A stretch of DNA of 64,000 nucleotides from Monoglobus sp964617455. GTDB lineage: Bacteria > Bacillota > Clostridia > Monoglobales > Monoglobaceae. The DNA lies in the NCBI GenBank assembly GCA_964617455.1, contig CAZTYF010000008.1, forward strand, positions 8,199-72,198, given 5' to 3'. The notes under the pieces are model-generated. The model had not been told where the DNA came from. It saw only the letters and a list, made by a program, of their open reading frames with translations, and searched no databases. Positions 20,217-27,477 of this stretch are shown piece by piece (the stretch's first letter is position 1; each line of letters opens with the position of its first letter). A program made the position numbers and the translations under genes.

Positions 20217-20609
20217 CTAAGCATCAAAGGAATATATATTGCACAGCTTTTTTTGAGCCGACCTGATTGAGTATCTGATGTCCCGAGCGGTGCGGCCCTC
20301 GGAGCGGGCAATATCGGCTATGGTTTCGCCCGACTCAAATTTTTCAAACCTCACCTTCTGAAGCGCAGAGAGAACTGACAACAGAGCCTGCCGCTCCTCC
20401 TCGAAAACTCCTGCCAAGTGCAGAGCCTCCGGGTTGGTCATATCCGAGAGACAGTCCTCATTCAAAAAAGCATAATGGCGGCTGTGGCGTCTGTTGCTGG
20501 CATGCTCCGCCCGTCTCGACTCCTTGATGAACATACCCACATCCTCCGGCGCATCCACATACACCGTCTCTCCCGTGACAAATACGTATTTGATAGTCAT
20601 ACATTTCAT
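20217..20609 (-). CDS. Sigma-70 region-4-like helix-turn-helix protein
   Basis: This protein has 130 residues. The N-terminus is a small beta-strand region (IKYVFVTGETVYVDA) and the middle is basic. The C-terminal 60 residues read like sigma region 4: a helix with EEERQALLSVLSALQKVRFE, then ETIADIARSEGRTARDIRYS as the HTH. Similar small proteins are often found beside large serine recombinases in Clostridia mobile elements. It is divergent from the two recombinases, sharing a 230-bp intergenic region. AGGAGG precedes both ATG 20609 (5 nt) and ATG 20600 (14 nt less protein start, 9 nt apart from GG), so the exact start is uncertain. A role in regulating the recombinases is inference. Confidence 0.75.
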   Translation of the reverse strand: MKCMTIKYVFVTGETVYVDAPEDVGMFIKESRRAEHASNRRHSRHYAFLNEDCLSDMTNPEALHLAGVFEEERQALLSVLSALQKVRFEKFESGETIADIARSEGRTARDIRYSIRSAQKKLCNIYSFDA

Positions 20610-20718
20610 CCTCCTGATAAAAGATTTATATTTTATTTGATTTCTTCCTTGGGGACCTCATCCTCCGCCACCCTCCGGGCGCTGCTTCAGGTGAAAATTA
20701 ATAAGGCAGTGTCTTCTT

Positions 20719-20747
20719 ATTATATTACATTTCGGCAATTTTGACAA
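20719..20747 (-). promoter_or_regulatory. Promoter of the sigma-like gene
   Basis: On the minus strand TTGTCA (20747-20742), a 17-bp spacer and TATAAT (20724-20719) are present. The leader to the gene would be about 105 nt. Confidence 0.6.
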
Positions 20748-20810
20748 ATATAAAATAATTTTCTCAAAACATTTCCCTTTTTGCCCTCTTTTTGTCTTTA
20801 TATATAGAAC

Positions 20811-20822
20811 GATAAATTTATC
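20811..20822. promoter_or_regulatory. 12-bp perfect palindrome upstream of recombinase operon
   Basis: GATAAATTTATC lies 18 bp before the first recombinase ATG, between probable promoter elements and the ribosome site. It is a candidate operator or recombinase-binding half-site pair. There is no direct support beyond symmetry and position. Confidence 0.35.
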
Positions 20823-20839
20823 ATATACGAGGTGATACT

Positions 20840-22213
20840 ATGAAAAAGATAAATAAAATCGAGTTAACCCAAGACCCAATGCCCAAACCGGTGCGGGCGG
20901 CAGTCTACGCTCGGGTGTCTCTCGACACCGAAAGCCTCGGACATTCTCTGTCCACCCAGGTGAACTACTACAGCAACCTGATCCAAAACACCCCTCAATG
21001 GGAGTATGCCGGGGTATACGCCGATTTCGGCATATCGGGCACGAGGGCGGACAGGAGGGAGGAATTTTGCCGTATGCTCAAAGATTGCGATGAGGGTAAA
21101 ATCGACATCATACTTACCAAAAGCATATCCAGGTTTGCCCGCAACACTTTGGATTTGCTGAACACGGTAAGGCACCTTAGGGACATAGGCATTGAGGTTC
21201 GGTTCGAAAAAGAAAACATCAACACCTTAAGCAACGACGGGGAACTGCTGCTCACTCTGCTGGCATCATTTGCCCAGGAGGAGAGCCGGTCAATATCCGA
21301 CAATGTCAAGTGGGGCATACGAAAGAGATTCGAACAGGGCAAGCCCCGAAACTGCCGTATCTACGGCTACCGTATTATACACGGTAAATATGTCATAGAT
21401 GAGTCGGAGGCCCAAATCGTGAGGCGGATTTTCGATATGTTCCTTTCCGGGGACTCCTGCTATGCCATAAGCAAAAAACTGACGGATGAGGGAGTCAAAT
21501 CCCGCAGCGGAAAAGATTTTACCAATTGTGAAATAATCGATATGATTCGCCGAGAGAGATATACGGGCTCCACCCTCTGCCAAAAGACTTTCACTCCGGA
21601 CCCCCTGTCCGAGCCTCGGGAAAACAACGGCGAGCTGCCCATGTATTTTGTGGAGGACGACCATCCCGCCATTATATCCAAGGAAACTTTCGGGGCCGCC
21701 CAAGAGGAATTCGCAAAACGATACGGCGTCGGCATAGTTAACGGCATAGTCCAAAAGGCGGGATATCTTCACCATGAGGGCTGCGGAGGCAAGCCTCATC
21801 CCGTGAAGCACAGGAGCCCCAAATGGACGGCGGAACTCAGACAGGCCCAATCCGAGTACTTCAGGCGGAGAGACAGCGGCCCCTGCAAGTATGACTTCTC
21901 TCACTTTATTGAATGCGAAAACTGCGGCCACAGGCTGTGGGCCGAAAAAAGGTATCGGGCAGACGGCACACCGGTAATTTGCTGGAGGGATATGGAGCAC
22001 ATATCCAAAGATACGCCCAAGGCCTCTGCCATAAGGGATTCCGATTTGAAGGAGCGAATAACGGAAATTTTGGGATGGGAAGAATTCGACGCAGAGAAGA
22101 TGTTTGAACTTCTTGAGATTATCACGGTGAACAAAAACTTGGTAACCCTGCACTTCAAAGACGGCGGCAGCGAGAGCTTCAAATACGCTCTGCCCTCGAA
22201 AAAAAGGAGGTAA
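20840..22213 (+). CDS. Large serine recombinase, first of a tandem pair
   Basis: This site-specific recombinase has 457 residues. The N-terminal resolvase domain has YARVS with the nucleophile Ser27, the ITKSISRFARN segment and the E-helix region FAQEESRSISDNVKWG. A central Recombinase domain (about 180-290) follows. The C-terminal zinc-ribbon region is abnormal: CGGKPHPVKHRS, then CENCGHRLW and a late CWRD, without a long coiled coil after it. GAGGTGA precedes ATG 20840. It is followed 4 bp later by a second recombinase with AGGAGG inside the end of this gene, so they are co-translated. The pair may act as a heteromer or have separate tasks in excision and integration; this is inference. Confidence 0.9.
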   Translation: MKKINKIELTQDPMPKPVRAAVYARVSLDTESLGHSLSTQVNYYSNLIQNTPQWEYAGVYADFGISGTRADRREEFCRMLKDCDEGKIDIILTKSISRFARNTLDLLNTVRHLRDIGIEVRFEKENINTLSNDGELLLTLLASFAQEESRSISDNVKWGIRKRFEQGKPRNCRIYGYRIIHGKYVIDESEAQIVRRIFDMFLSGDSCYAISKKLTDEGVKSRSGKDFTNCEIIDMIRRERYTGSTLCQKTFTPDPLSEPRENNGELPMYFVEDDHPAIISKETFGAAQEEFAKRYGVGIVNGIVQKAGYLHHEGCGGKPHPVKHRSPKWTAELRQAQSEYFRRRDSGPCKYDFSHFIECENCGHRLWAEKRYRADGTPVICWRDMEHISKDTPKASAIRDSDLKERITEILGWEEFDAEKMFELLEIITVNKNLVTLHFKDGGSESFKYALPSKKRR

Positions 22214-22217
22214 AATC

Positions 22218-23780
22218 ATGGCAAAAGTTACAAAAATACCCGCAACAAAATCCAAAGATCCCACCGGAGACAACACTAAGCGAAAAAAGCGAAGGGTGGC
22301 GGCCTACGCCCGGGTCAGCACGGAACTTGAGGAGCAAATTTCAAGCTATAAGGCTCAGGTGGATTACTACACCAACTATATCAAAAAGCAAGGGAACTGG
22401 GCCTTTGTGAGGGTTTATACCGATGAGGGCAAAAGCGGCACGGGAACCAAGGGCAGAAAGGGTTTTAACACCATGGTCTCGGATGCCTTGGCGGGGGAAA
22501 TCGATTTAATCATAACCAAAAGCGTGAGCCGGTTTGCCCGAAACACGGTCGACAGTCTGACCACAATAAGGAAGCTCAAAGAGTGCGGCGTTGAGGTATA
22601 TTTCGAAAAGGAAAACATCTTCACCTTTGACGGCAAAGGGGAGCTGCTTTTGACCATTATGTCCTCTATCGCCCAGGAGGAGAGCCGAAGCATCTCCCAA
22701 AACATAACCTGGGGCAAGAGAAAACAGTTCGCCGACGGCAAGGCATATGTTCCTTACAGCCGCTTCTTGGGCTATGACAGAGGCCCGGAGGGGAACTTGG
22801 TTGTGAATGAAAAAGAGGCTGTTGTCGTCAGGCGGATTTACGATATGTTCCTGTCCGGGATGACCCCCTACGGCATTGCAAAACAGCTCACATCCGAGGG
22901 AATTCCGTCTCCGGGCAGGGGAAAAAAGTGGTATGACCATACGATTTTGAGTATCTTGCAAAACGAAAAGTACAAGGGAGACGCCCTCCTCCAAAAGCGG
23001 TTTACCGTTGACTATCTGACGAAAAAAGTGAAGAAAAACGAAGGCGAAGTGCCCCAATACTATGTTGAGGGGAATCATGAGGCCATCGTATCCGCCGAAA
23101 CCTTTGACATGGTTCGGGCGGAATTGGCCCGCCGCTCTCGAGAGGGGGGCCATCACTCGGGAGCACGGCTTTTTTCCGGCAAAGTGAAGTGCGGCCATTG
23201 TGGGACTTGGTACGGCTCAAAGGTGTGGGACTCCCGTAACAAATACCGCAAAATCGTTTGGCAATGCAACCGTAAATTTGAAAACCGTTGCACAACTCCC
23301 CACTTTTCGGGAAATGAACTCAAAAGGATATTCATATCCGCAGTCAACAAGCTCTTTGCCAGGAGAGAGGAACTCATTTCGGAAATCAATGACAAGGGAC
23401 CCGGGCTCCTTGACACATCCTCTTTGGAAGCGGAAGCGAAAGAAAAGGATTCGGAACTGAAAGCCACTGTGGACTCCATGAAAGAATGCCTTCGAAAAAC
23501 GGACAACCGAGAGGAAAATCGCAAACAATACGATTGCCTAGCCCGCGAGTATGACGAAATCTCCGCAGAACTCGACAGCCTCAAGGCCCAAAAGGAACAC
23601 AAAGAACTGCTGAGGACGGAGATGAATGTTTTTGTGAGGGAACTGAGCGCTCTCAAAGGTCCGGTGACCTCTTTCAACCCGGAACTGTTCGCCGCCATTA
23701 CGGACAGCTATATTGTAAGGGACAGGGACGATGTGAGTGTGATATTCAAAATAGGATTGGAAGTAAAAGCCGCCCCTTAA
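22218..23780 (+). CDS. Large serine recombinase, second of a tandem pair
   Basis: This 520-residue serine integrase-type protein has its catalytic Ser34 in AAYARVS, then ITKSVSRFARN and IAQEESRSISQNITWG. The central Recombinase domain is followed by a complete zinc ribbon (CGHCGTWY ... CNRKFENRC) and a C-terminal coiled-coil segment (about 390-470) rich in Lys and Glu, as in phage and ICE integrases. It is coupled to the preceding recombinase (4-bp gap, AGGAGG 7 nt before ATG). No phage, conjugation or cargo genes surround it, so the original element is either very small or degraded. Confidence 0.93.
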   Translation: MAKVTKIPATKSKDPTGDNTKRKKRRVAAYARVSTELEEQISSYKAQVDYYTNYIKKQGNWAFVRVYTDEGKSGTGTKGRKGFNTMVSDALAGEIDLIITKSVSRFARNTVDSLTTIRKLKECGVEVYFEKENIFTFDGKGELLLTIMSSIAQEESRSISQNITWGKRKQFADGKAYVPYSRFLGYDRGPEGNLVVNEKEAVVVRRIYDMFLSGMTPYGIAKQLTSEGIPSPGRGKKWYDHTILSILQNEKYKGDALLQKRFTVDYLTKKVKKNEGEVPQYYVEGNHEAIVSAETFDMVRAELARRSREGGHHSGARLFSGKVKCGHCGTWYGSKVWDSRNKYRKIVWQCNRKFENRCTTPHFSGNELKRIFISAVNKLFARREELISEINDKGPGLLDTSSLEAEAKEKDSELKATVDSMKECLRKTDNREENRKQYDCLAREYDEISAELDSLKAQKEHKELLRTEMNVFVRELSALKGPVTSFNPELFAAITDSYIVRDRDDVSVIFKIGLEVKAAP

Positions 23781-23804
23781 GGCCCCTCGGCCTCGGAGCG
23801 GCAG

Positions 23805-23835
23805 CGCAAGCCTCCCCGTTTCGGGGAGGCTTGCG
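23805..23835. terminator. GC-rich 14-bp perfect inverted repeat after the recombinases
   Basis: The arms CGCAAGCCTCCCCG and its complement enclose TTT. There is no T-run on either side, but the stem is very stable and lies between convergent genes. It may be a terminator or part of an element end. Confidence 0.5.
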
Positions 23836-23841
23836 ACAGAC

Positions 23842-24612
23842 TCAGATATACATGGCGTCGTTGACCGTTATGTATTCCAATACGGGTACGAATTCGTATT
23901 CATGAGGTGGCCCTTCATATATGCACTCGCCTTCTTTGAACGCCTTCAATTGGGTCATCGGGAAGCGTTCCCAAACTCCCTCATCCAGGGGCTGAGTGGA
24001 AAATATTATGCCGTCCTTTATTTTTTTATAGGATAGGGTGTCTTTCATATTTTTGTGTATATACAAAACCTCGCCGTCAAAAATCATAAAATTCAGCTTG
24101 TTTCTCGGTGCAAGTTTCACGGTCAGCTCATTCATAATATGACATCTTTTCTCAACGGAGAGAGGTTTGTTTCCGTTTGATTTGATATTTTCGCTCATCA
24201 CATCCAACAAATACAGCAATATCCGCTCCGAATCCGTGTCTCCCTTTTGTTTTGACAGGTATTTTGTGAGCACATCGCCGGAATAAATCGTTCCGTTGTG
24301 TATCAGAGTCCATTGCCGTCCGGAGGCGTCAAGACCCGTATAGGGATGGCAATTATCAAACTTCGTCGTTCCGACGGTGGCCAATCTTATGTGGGCCAAC
24401 ATATTCCTTTGGGGCTCTGTGGTTTTTATTATGTCATTTATAATCGAGCTCTTTGCGGCGCATACGGGTTCCTTTATGACCTGGGCTCTGCCTTTGTTCT
24501 CCCGCAAAAGACCCCATCCGTGAGGATGATGAACGCCGTTTTTGTAAAATACACTCAAGTATTTCCGCGAATCGATTGCCCTTCTGCTGTTGAGCCCAAA
24601 CAGTTCACACAT
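23842..24612 (-). CDS. Class II glutamine amidotransferase-like hydrolase (EgtC/YafJ type)
   Basis: This Ntn-hydrolase has 256 residues. The start MCELFGLN places the catalytic Cys at position 2 once Met is removed. Substrate-site segments HPHGWGLL, AHIRLATVG, NCHPYTG and IHNGTI match the GATase II fold without a synthetase domain. ATG 24612 has GGAGG 8 nt upstream; the longer GTG start would bury Cys2 and can be discarded. It overlaps the upstream ligase gene by 8 bp. In ergothioneine synthesis the EgtC member removes a gamma-glutamyl group that the EgtA ligase had added. The neighbourhood of two glutamate-cysteine ligase homologues suggests a similar gamma-glutamyl protection step here, with unknown substrate. 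Confidence 0.88.
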   Translation of the reverse strand: MCELFGLNSRRAIDSRKYLSVFYKNGVHHPHGWGLLRENKGRAQVIKEPVCAAKSSIINDIIKTTEPQRNMLAHIRLATVGTTKFDNCHPYTGLDASGRQWTLIHNGTIYSGDVLTKYLSKQKGDTDSERILLYLLDVMSENIKSNGNKPLSVEKRCHIMNELTVKLAPRNKLNFMIFDGEVLYIHKNMKDTLSYKKIKDGIIFSTQPLDEGVWERFPMTQLKAFKEGECIYEGPPHEYEFVPVLEYITVNDAMYI

Positions 24613-25831
24613 CTGATACACCTCCGTAACTTTTTGTCAGATTCAGCATTTTGTTTTGAAAATCATCAATAAGCATTTCGTAAACTTTCAAACAATAGCG
24701 CGTATTTTTGAGGATTTTGTCTCTTTGACAGTCTATCGTTTGCAACACGTCCTCATAACCGCCGAAATAATCGGCCATATCGTCGAGAATTTCAAGAGCT
24801 TTGTCATATGCGCTGCATCCGTCGATTTTTATTTCGGATATGTCATATCTTGCCGCATTTTTGAAGTTTTCTATCGCCTTTTCCTGAAGTTTCGGAGTAA
24901 ACTCAAAATCCGAAAACTCCGCAAGAAAAATCAAAAAGTAATGAGCAAATCTCAAATCCTCCGGGAATATTCCGAGAGGCGAAAGAGGGTTTAAGTCAAA
25001 CATACGCAGTTCTATATGGTCAACACCCCAATTTGCAACGGAATTTAAGTCGGTACCGGGTTTGGACTTCAGACGCACGGGAAGATACAGCTCCCCGGGC
25101 GAAAATAGCATTCCCTTGTTTACGTATTCATTGACCGACTCGATGTATGTCTCGATATTTGTGTAATCAAGTATCGGTATAAACTGATTCCAGTAGCCCT
25201 CGGCTCCGCAGCGCATGGAGGAATATCCTTTAAAACCGCTGCCCGAAAGTCCGTCCCCGTCAAGGGACAGGTCATATACCGGGCTTGCGGCGGTGAGGAG
25301 AACCAAAAGCCAGCCGTATCTGTGCGCCTGCTTCGAGAGACGAAAATAGAAATCGTCCCTTAAGTTCTTGTAATTTTCGGTCTCTCCGTAGAGAGATTGA
25401 AAGAACTTTTCCGAAAAGGAAAAATTGAAATGTATTCCGGAGTAGAGCATCAACCTTTTGCCGTAGCGTCTCTCAAGATTTATGCGGTAGTTGTGCTTAA
25501 AAGCCTTGATTCCGAAATAATTCGCAATCGGGATTTCGTTTTCGGATTTGATGCGGGGAGGATTGCTGCACATCCACATATATTCCCCTCTCGGTGATAA
25601 GGCGGATTTAACGTTTTCGTCCAAATCCCGAAGAGACCCCATAAGCTCATCTATACTCGGCCGCACGGGAGTCATAATTTCCAACTGATTTTCGCAAAAA
25701 TCCCGGTCAATATATTCGTTATCCTCAAAAGGGTGAGGCGTCCGGGCAAGTCTGCCCTTTGAAGTGACTCTCAATGTTTCCCGCTCTATGCCGAATTTTC
25801 CGTCAAATATATACTTATTGCTCAAATACAA
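24605..25831 (-). CDS. Glutamate-cysteine ligase family protein (GshA class I-like)
   Basis: The N-terminus FGIERETLRVTSKGRLARTP is the hallmark of class I gamma-glutamylcysteine synthetases (E. coli GshA and the GshF N-domain), followed by FCENQLEIMTPVRPS. Residues ELYLPVRLKS and HIELRMFDLNPLSPLG match the substrate and metal-binding core. At 408 residues it is shorter than GshA (about 518) and lacks the ATP-grasp domain of GshF, so glutathione cannot be finished here. I prefer TTG 25831, with AGAGG 8 nt upstream; GTG 25840 would overlap the upstream stop (GTGA) but lacks a spaced ribosome site. The reaction should be ATP-dependent joining of glutamate gamma-carboxyl to an amino compound. 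Confidence 0.85.
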   Translation of the reverse strand: MYLSNKYIFDGKFGIERETLRVTSKGRLARTPHPFEDNEYIDRDFCENQLEIMTPVRPSIDELMGSLRDLDENVKSALSPRGEYMWMCSNPPRIKSENEIPIANYFGIKAFKHNYRINLERRYGKRLMLYSGIHFNFSFSEKFFQSLYGETENYKNLRDDFYFRLSKQAHRYGWLLVLLTAASPVYDLSLDGDGLSGSGFKGYSSMRCGAEGYWNQFIPILDYTNIETYIESVNEYVNKGMLFSPGELYLPVRLKSKPGTDLNSVANWGVDHIELRMFDLNPLSPLGIFPEDLRFAHYFLIFLAEFSDFEFTPKLQEKAIENFKNAARYDISEIKIDGCSAYDKALEILDDMADYFGGYEDVLQTIDCQRDKILKNTRYCLKVYEMLIDDFQNKMLNLTKSYGGVSDV

Positions 25832-25836
25832 CTGTG

Positions 25837-27228
25837 TCACCTCTGCAGCAAAGAATACTCTTTGATATAATGCTCGGGGGAAATGCCGCGGTTTAGGCCG
25901 TCGGACATTGCCTTTGCGGGATTGGAAAGTTCACGGGCCCGCTCATACAACGGTGCCAAAAAAATCTCCTCATCCATATTGCGGTGTCTCAGTCCCGATT
26001 TCGAAATATCGAGGATTTCAAGGAGTTCGGTTTTCAGGCTTTCTCTGTCGATAAAATCGGGCAGTTCTTTCTTTGACAGCATCCTTTGCAGCTCGGATGC
26101 ACTGTATCCGTGGGAATATATAACATTGTCCCCGCTTAAGAGATTTTGCAATTCTCCCAATTGCTCAAGCAATCCGATATGAAAAGCTGCAACAGTCATA
26201 CTCTCCGATATGGGCTGGCAACAGGAGCTCCTGAACTCTACGGTTCCCCTGTAGGTCAAATCCTCAAATTTGAATGTACGCAAATATTTAAGGTCCTCAA
26301 GGCAGGGCTTGAGCGTCACATCCTCATACCCGGAGCCGTTGAAATATTCTCCCGTTACCTCGTCCCGCTTCAGATATTCGTCGATGGGAATCGGCTTAAA
26401 ATTGACATATTTTCCGTCTCTCATAGTGCAATATATACCGGTGGTTTTTATATATTCAACCAAATCGTCTGTGTCTTTGAGCTCATATTCAAACATTCCG
26501 ATATTGTGGGGATTGTATCCCTGCATACTGCGCTCCCAAAGCATATTTCGGGTGCAAAGCAAATCATCAAACACCCCGGGCATAATCGAATTTGCAAACA
26601 GCAGGGATTTGTAGGGCTCAAGCTTTACGAATGTATTTATCACCCGGATTAAGTCATTATAGAAAACGTCGAGCTGCACCTGCGATGCGCTGGTAAATGT
26701 TCCGAAGGTCGGATAATCATGAAACACAAACCCCGTGTTTTTGTATTTTTTGTATGTATGAAGATAGTGATACAGCATTCTGTAGCGCTCGTTTTCTATG
26801 GGTTTGTTATGGTTTATTTTGTAATAGGGATTTATCCCCATGCCGGTCAGGGTATAGTTATAACGAGAAAAAAACTCATTTATAAAAGCGTAATACTTAT
26901 CAAAACGGGTTTTTATCACGTGGAGATTTTTTTCTTTGCCGAGGGAGAGTTCAAGATTGGAATATGCGCAATCGAAGGAAAGTATATCGCCCGTTGCGGG
27001 GTCCGACATGGAATATACATTTCCTTTGCTGTCATACCCGGCCGCAATAAAGCCAAACCTGCCGCAAAAAGATTCGGACATTTCAAATACATTCTCTTCT
27101 TCGACCGGGGCCTTGTTCAAATTCACAATAGGCATTTCAATTTCGATGCCTATGTATCTCTGTCTTTTTACTTTTGTCGGAGCAATATACTTTTCGTATA
27201 TGGCGCTGTCAATCGTGCTCTGTTCCAA
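25837..27228 (-). CDS. Glutamate-cysteine ligase family protein, second type (GCS2-like)
   Basis: This 463-residue ligase differs from its neighbour. It carries YIGIEIEMPIVNLNKAPVEE, the metal-binding GxExE-type start of GCS enzymes, YSNLELSLGKEKNLHVIKT and SASQVQLDVFYNDLIRVI. Towards the end RGTVEFRSSCCQPISESMTV matches the conserved arginine/glutamate region. The start is uncertain: TTG 27228 has AAGGAG 9 nt upstream, while ATG 27252 has none and TTG 27285 lies at a likely promoter -10. It is the first gene of a three-gene operon with the class I-like ligase and the amidotransferase. Two GCS-type enzymes side by side imply two different acceptors or an obligate pair (inference). Confidence 0.82.
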   Translation of the reverse strand: MEQSTIDSAIYEKYIAPTKVKRQRYIGIEIEMPIVNLNKAPVEEENVFEMSESFCGRFGFIAAGYDSKGNVYSMSDPATGDILSFDCAYSNLELSLGKEKNLHVIKTRFDKYYAFINEFFSRYNYTLTGMGINPYYKINHNKPIENERYRMLYHYLHTYKKYKNTGFVFHDYPTFGTFTSASQVQLDVFYNDLIRVINTFVKLEPYKSLLFANSIMPGVFDDLLCTRNMLWERSMQGYNPHNIGMFEYELKDTDDLVEYIKTTGIYCTMRDGKYVNFKPIPIDEYLKRDEVTGEYFNGSGYEDVTLKPCLEDLKYLRTFKFEDLTYRGTVEFRSSCCQPISESMTVAAFHIGLLEQLGELQNLLSGDNVIYSHGYSASELQRMLSKKELPDFIDRESLKTELLEILDISKSGLRHRNMDEEIFLAPLYERARELSNPAKAMSDGLNRGISPEHYIKEYSLLQR

Positions 27229-27412
27229 TTCTCCAAACTCCTTTTGTATCATAGAATTTATATCATAAAATACCGTACATGTCAAATTATACCACTGTTT
27301 TACCGAGTTGTATAATCACTAATATCTATATTTACCTATCGGAAAAACCTATAGCCAAGGCCTTATTAATATATAAAGGCTAATCCTTCCCAAAAAAATT
27401 TGGGCATAAGTA

Positions 27413-27441
27413 TTGCAATTTTGCGAAAACTGATTTAAAAT
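27413..27441 (+). promoter_or_regulatory. Promoter of the GT4-CsaB gene
   Basis: TTGCAA at 27413-27418 and TAAAAT at 27436-27441 are 17 bp apart, 36 bp before the ATG. Confidence 0.55.
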
Positions 27442-27477
27442 TAAATAAATCGGCTCGATTGGGAAAGGAAAAAACCT

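Noticed and set aside
21290..22276. 328-codon minus-strand frame across the recombinase junction
   Set aside because: Shadow of the two serine recombinase genes.
23805..23835. Attachment site of the recombinases
   Set aside because: A perfect hairpin without a matching sequence at the left end of the unit; termination is the simpler reading.
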